Assembly: GCA_946535695.1 (NCBI GenBank)
Contig: CAMNDS010000033.1
Span: 1-8,482 of the forward strand
Direction of reading: 5' to 3'
DNA: 8,482 nt
Source of the DNA: an uncultured Clostridia bacterium
GTDB lineage: Bacteria > Bacillota > Clostridia > Oscillospirales > Acutalibacteraceae
Below, in pieces: positions 6,984 through 8,482 of the stretch. Both the position numbers and the translations under genes were made by a program. How positions within the stretch are numbered: position 1 is the first letter of the stretch; every line of letters begins with the position of its first letter. The notes under the pieces were generated by a model, which ran no database searches, was not told where the DNA came from, and saw only the letters and a program-made list of their open reading frames with translations.

Positions 6984-8090
6984 ATGAAATTTTCCAGCAA
7001 TAAAAATGTTCTTTTAAAAGTTTTAACAAATGTTTCGCGAAGTGTTTCGGCAAAATCCAATATACCAGCTTTAAGTGGTATTAATATAACAGTAAAGGAA
7101 TCAAGAGCTTTATTTGAGGGATTTAACATGGAATTTGGAATAACAACTTCGATTAGTATTTCGGATTCCGAAGAAGGCTCGATAGTAGTCCCCGCAAAGC
7201 TTTTTACAGATATAATAAAAAGTTTACCAGAGTCTTCTGTTTTATTTGCAACTAAAGGTAATGAAGTACTAATCAGTTGTTCTGAAAGTAAATTTTCTAT
7301 TTCCGGAATCCCTTCAGAAGATTTCCCGAAACTTCCTTCAATAGAAGATGAAAAAGAACTTATTGTTTCTTCGCAAATTATCAAGAATATGATTCAACAG
7401 ACTATATTTGCAGTTGCTGATAATGTTGAGAATTCCGGTGTACACACAGGCGAACTTTGGCATCTTAAGAATAATCTTTTAACTGTTGTTGCTGTTGACG
7501 GTTTTAGAATGGCGGTCAGAAAAGAACAAGTTAATATACCTGATGACTTTAAAGTGATAATTCCGGGTAAAGCGTTATCGGAAGTTTTAAGACTTATATC
7601 AGACGATCAAGATATAAAAATATATGTGAGTGAAAGATACGCATTTTTTAAACTTGGAGATTATACATTTCTTTCAAGACTTTTAGAAGGTAATTTTATA
7701 GATTATATCTCTGCAATTCCTTCTGATTGTTCTACCAAAGCCAAAATAAATGTTAAAGATGCGATATTATCTCTAGATAGGGTTGCGGTAGTAATAAACG
7801 ATCACCTTCAAAATCCGGTCAAAGCAATTATAGATCCAAGTGGAATTTTCAAACTTTCATGTAGTACTTCTTCGGGAAAATCAAATGATGAGTTTGATGC
7901 CAAAGTTGAAGGTGAGGTCGTAGAAATAGCGTTTAACGATAGATATATGATTGATGCTCTAAAAAATGCCGATACTGATGAAGTAATTTTGGAATTTACT
8001 TCGGCTCTCAAACCCATAAAAATAATTCCAACCCAGAGTGATTCTTTTGTTTTTCTAGTTTTACCGGTAAGAATGAAAAATGAAGAATGA
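6984..8090 (+). CDS. dnaN: DNA polymerase III beta subunit (sliding clamp)
   Basis: Forms the ring-shaped homodimer that tethers DNA polymerase III to DNA and serves as a docking hub for replication and repair proteins. The 368 residues match the family's usual length and its three repeated clamp folds (about 1-125, 126-250 and 251-368). Landmarks are the MKF N-terminus with VSRSVSAKSNIPALSGI (17-33), the family signature VDGFRMAVRK (171-180), LEGNFIDYISAIP (234-246) and the C-terminal LVLPVRM (358-364) that lines the partner-binding pocket. GGAG (6974-6977) lies 6 bases before the ATG. The sequence is most like Clostridia clamps. Normally dnaN follows dnaA and precedes recF; here a divergent secreted-protein gene lies upstream and tRNA genes downstream, so the ancestral cluster has been broken up. 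A hairpin in the leader may tune expression. Confidence 0.97.
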   Translation: MKFSSNKNVLLKVLTNVSRSVSAKSNIPALSGINITVKESRALFEGFNMEFGITTSISISDSEEGSIVVPAKLFTDIIKSLPESSVLFATKGNEVLISCSESKFSISGIPSEDFPKLPSIEDEKELIVSSQIIKNMIQQTIFAVADNVENSGVHTGELWHLKNNLLTVVAVDGFRMAVRKEQVNIPDDFKVIIPGKALSEVLRLISDDQDIKIYVSERYAFFKLGDYTFLSRLLEGNFIDYISAIPSDCSTKAKINVKDAILSLDRVAVVINDHLQNPVKAIIDPSGIFKLSCSTSSGKSNDEFDAKVEGEVVEIAFNDRYMIDALKNADTDEVILEFTSALKPIKIIPTQSDSFVFLVLPVRMKNEE

Positions 8091-8150
8091 TCAAGTAGGA
8101 GTTTAAAAATTAGCATTAAAAAGTGTGTGTTACGTCTGTGCTTAGAAGAT

Positions 8151-8177
8151 TTAATTTTTTAAATTACTTAAAATTAA
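8151..8177 (+). terminator. Weak AT-rich stem-loop after dnaN
   Basis: TTTTAA (8157-8162) pairs with TTAAAA (8168-8173), and TTAA at 8151-8154 pairs with TTAA at 8174-8177 around a 2-base bulge. Scattered T-runs follow. It could help end the dnaN transcript, but the stem has no G-C pairs, so support is thin. Confidence 0.25.
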
Positions 8178-8273
8178 TTTTACGAATCTTTATTTTAAAT
8201 AAAATGTCTTTTGCTTTTGTCTTTTTAAAGTTGTAATTAGGTCTAGAAAATGAAAAAAATAACGAAAAAAGTG

Positions 8274-8301
8274 TTGACAAACAAAAGCAGTTAATTAGAA
8301 T
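8274..8301 (+). promoter_or_regulatory. Promoter of the tRNA-Val/tRNA-Tyr operon
   Basis: A perfect TTGACA (8274-8279), a 16-base spacer and TAGAAT (8296-8301) lie just upstream of tRNA-Val. The start site would be near 8308, leaving only a few leader bases to be removed by RNase P. Confidence 0.8.
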
Positions 8302-8311
8302 GTCAAAGAGT

Positions 8312-8388
8312 GGATGTTTAGCTCAGCTTGGCAGAGCGTTCGCTTGACGTGCGAAAGGTCAGCGGTTCGATCCCGTTAACATCCACCA
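8312..8388 (+). tRNA. tRNA-Val (anticodon GAC)
   Basis: A 77-base class I cloverleaf. The acceptor stem is GGATGTT/AACATCC with discriminator A and an encoded CCA. The D stem is GCTC/GAGC, and the anticodon stem TTCGC/GCGAA has loop TTGACGT with GAC at 8346-8348. The variable loop is AGGTC. The T stem AGCGG/CCGTT has loop TTCGATC. It decodes GUC and GUU valine codons and is a substrate of the ValRS encoded at 2472-5081. Confidence 0.97.
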
Positions 8389-8395
8389 TAGGTGT

Positions 8396-8481
8396 GGGAG
8401 ATTTCCAGAGTGGCCAAATGGAGCAGACTGTAAATCTGTTGTCGTTAGACTTCGGTGGTTCGAATCCATCATCTCCCACCA
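8396..8481 (+). tRNA. tRNA-Tyr (anticodon GTA)
   Basis: An 86-base class II cloverleaf. The acceptor stem is GGGAGAT/ATCTCCC with discriminator A and an encoded CCA. The anticodon stem GCAGA/TCTGT has loop CTGTAAA with GTA at 8430-8432. The long variable arm (about 8440-8453, with a GTC/GAC stem) is typical of bacterial tRNA-Tyr. The T stem is GGTGG/CCATC with loop TTCGAAT. It lies 7 bases after tRNA-Val, so the two are co-transcribed; the tRNA array may continue beyond the window. Confidence 0.97.
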
Positions 8482-8482
8482 T

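Noticed and set aside
6935..8116. Minus-strand open frames across dnaN
   Set aside because: They are antisense shadows of dnaN without their own translation signals.
8250..8294. 14-codon peptide before the tRNAs
   Set aside because: It overlaps the tRNA promoter, lacks a clear RBS and is simply lysine-rich AT sequence.

Overview
This is an AT-rich window with strong Shine-Dalgarno sites, consensus sigma-A-type promoters and CCA-encoding tRNAs. The beta clamp and a surface protein with an Ig-like module and C-terminal membrane anchor resemble those of Clostridia (Firmicutes), probably near Oscillospiraceae. Three features would suit a host-associated lineage with an eroding or rearranged genome: extreme AT content, a gene broken at a homopolymer, and dnaN without dnaA or recF beside it. 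That lifestyle is an inference; the sequence does not prove it.

Layout: (1) At 49-1425 (+) is a secreted, membrane-anchored surface protein, GC-richer than its surroundings, with an odd 70-residue tail. (2) At 1453-2126 (-) is a small secreted protein of unknown function, split by a one-base frameshift in an A5 run; one extra A restores a 224-residue protein. (3) At 2127-2471 is a divergent promoter region that also carries a GC hairpin. (4) At 2472-5081 (+) is a complete valS (valyl-tRNA synthetase), with no T-box leader. (5) At 5150-6586 (-) is a large secreted protein of unknown family with a HELAH motif, a candidate zinc metallopeptidase, driven by a near-perfect promoter. (6) At 6587-6983 is a divergent intergenic region with a GC-rich island and a hairpin just before dnaN. 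(7) At 6984-8090 (+) is dnaN. (8) At 8312-8481 (+) are tandem tRNA-Val(GAC) and tRNA-Tyr(GTA) genes behind one promoter.

Housekeeping genes (valS, dnaN, tRNAs) on the plus strand thus alternate with two minus-strand exported proteins of unknown family. These two have look-alike N-termini (signal peptide, then Ala|Met-acidic) and may belong to one class of exported factors. A 17-bp GC palindrome, CTCCGG(C/T)-N3-(G/A)CCGGAG, occurs three times in three different contexts: inside the end of a gene, between divergent promoters, and between convergent genes. It shows a compensatory base-pair change and AT-rich outer arms, and looks like a dispersed repeat family. The best candidates for something undescribed are the HELAH protein, the frameshifted exported protein and this repeat family.
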